From Citrus sinensis (Eukaryota > Streptophyta > Magnoliopsida > Sapindales > Rutaceae), in NCBI RefSeq assembly GCF_022201045.2, contig NC_068560.1, forward strand, positions 25,561,501 through 25,625,500: a stretch of DNA of 64,000 nucleotides, in the 5' to 3' direction. The first letter of the stretch is position 1, and each line of letters opens with the position of its first letter. Positions 63,561 to 64,000 of this stretch are shown piece by piece. Position numbers and translations under genes: made by a program. Under the pieces are notes generated by a model that was not told where the DNA came from, made no database searches, and was given only the letters and a program-made list of their open reading frames with translations.

Positions 63561-64000
63561 GATCAACGTTTTCAACTCAACAAATATAGACTACTAGTGT
63601 TTAGTTGTTAATAAAATATAGACTACTAGTGTTTAGTTAATAAAATTAATAATGTTCACTTATTTATTAAATTTAAACTCTGTTCAAGAGAGGACCCAAC
63701 TTTTATATATTTTATTTTAATGGCTTAAAAAAATTACAAAGTTGATGCCACAATTTATAGTTTTTTTTTTAAACCTTTAAAAAATCTTTGGATTAACCGA
63801 CAATCATCATCAATCCTCACCTAGGGTCGGGGGAGGATCAAGATGGTGCCTACAGTGAGCAAACATGATGGCAGATGGTGTCCAATTGACCCCCTAAACT
63901 TTTCTTTTTTCATTGATATTGTCATGAAGTTACATAATTTCTTACGTAATTGTCTCCAATAAATACCAATAGGTATACGAACGCAAACATGATGCACGCA
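63561..64000. other. Intergenic DNA to window end
   Basis: No gene is seen. ATAGACTACTAGTGTTTAGTT is repeated at about 63586 and 63618. The rest is unremarkable. Confidence 0.55.

Overview
This window is nuclear DNA from a flowering plant. The genes have introns with GT-AG borders (one is GC-AG), intergenic DNA is AT-rich and full of small transposons, and every recognisable gene has a plant counterpart: a dehydroquinate dehydratase/shikimate dehydrogenase-type enzyme, a DnaJ-DUF3444 protein, a DCD-domain protein, a BONZAI copine and a coiled-coil NLR. A woody eudicot is likely. The NLR looks like the At4g27190-type proteins common in Citrus and relatives, but that assignment is inference.

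Layout. (1) 2003-6028 (+): a ten-exon DQD/SDH-family gene. Its dehydratase half has lost catalytic residues, and its dehydrogenase half carries changes expected of an NAD-linked quinate dehydrogenase. (2) 9730-13143 (+): a DnaJ protein with two DUF3444 domains. (3) 10701-33048 and 33049-43368: a large direct tandem segmental duplication that starts inside the DnaJ coding sequence. Unit 1 holds the 3' part of the DnaJ gene, a BASS-transporter relic, a Tourist-like MITE pair, a tRNA-Pro(AGG) gene, a uL18-type organellar ribosomal protein gene and a DCD-domain gene. Unit 2 holds a headless DUF3444 ORF with an extra internal 1,020-bp duplication, the BASS relic, a broken uL18 exon and a second DCD gene. 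Unit 2 lacks about 6.9 kb present in unit 1. Unit 1 carries a 3.7-kb Helitron and two Mutator-type MITEs for which unit 2 keeps empty sites. (4) 44385-46563: a 2.2-kb Mutator-like element with perfect 9-bp target duplications and two palindrome clusters. (5) 50330-56467 (+): a BON3-like copine in 16 exons. (6) 57181-61490 (-): a four-exon CC-NBS-LRR gene. (7) 62966-63543 (-): a 5'-truncated LINE with a 17-bp target duplication.

The genes do not form one pathway. BON copines and NLRs are functionally linked in Arabidopsis, where copine loss triggers NLR-dependent immunity, so their adjacency here is notable, though it may be chance. The most informative feature is the tandem duplication, because each unit records the pre-insertion state of the other and so dates and delimits the transposons, pseudogenes and new gene forms. 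No unknown multi-gene system was found. The best candidates for new biology are the neofunctionalised quinate-type dehydrogenase, the J-domain-less DUF3444 ORF and the leader sequence shared by two unrelated genes.
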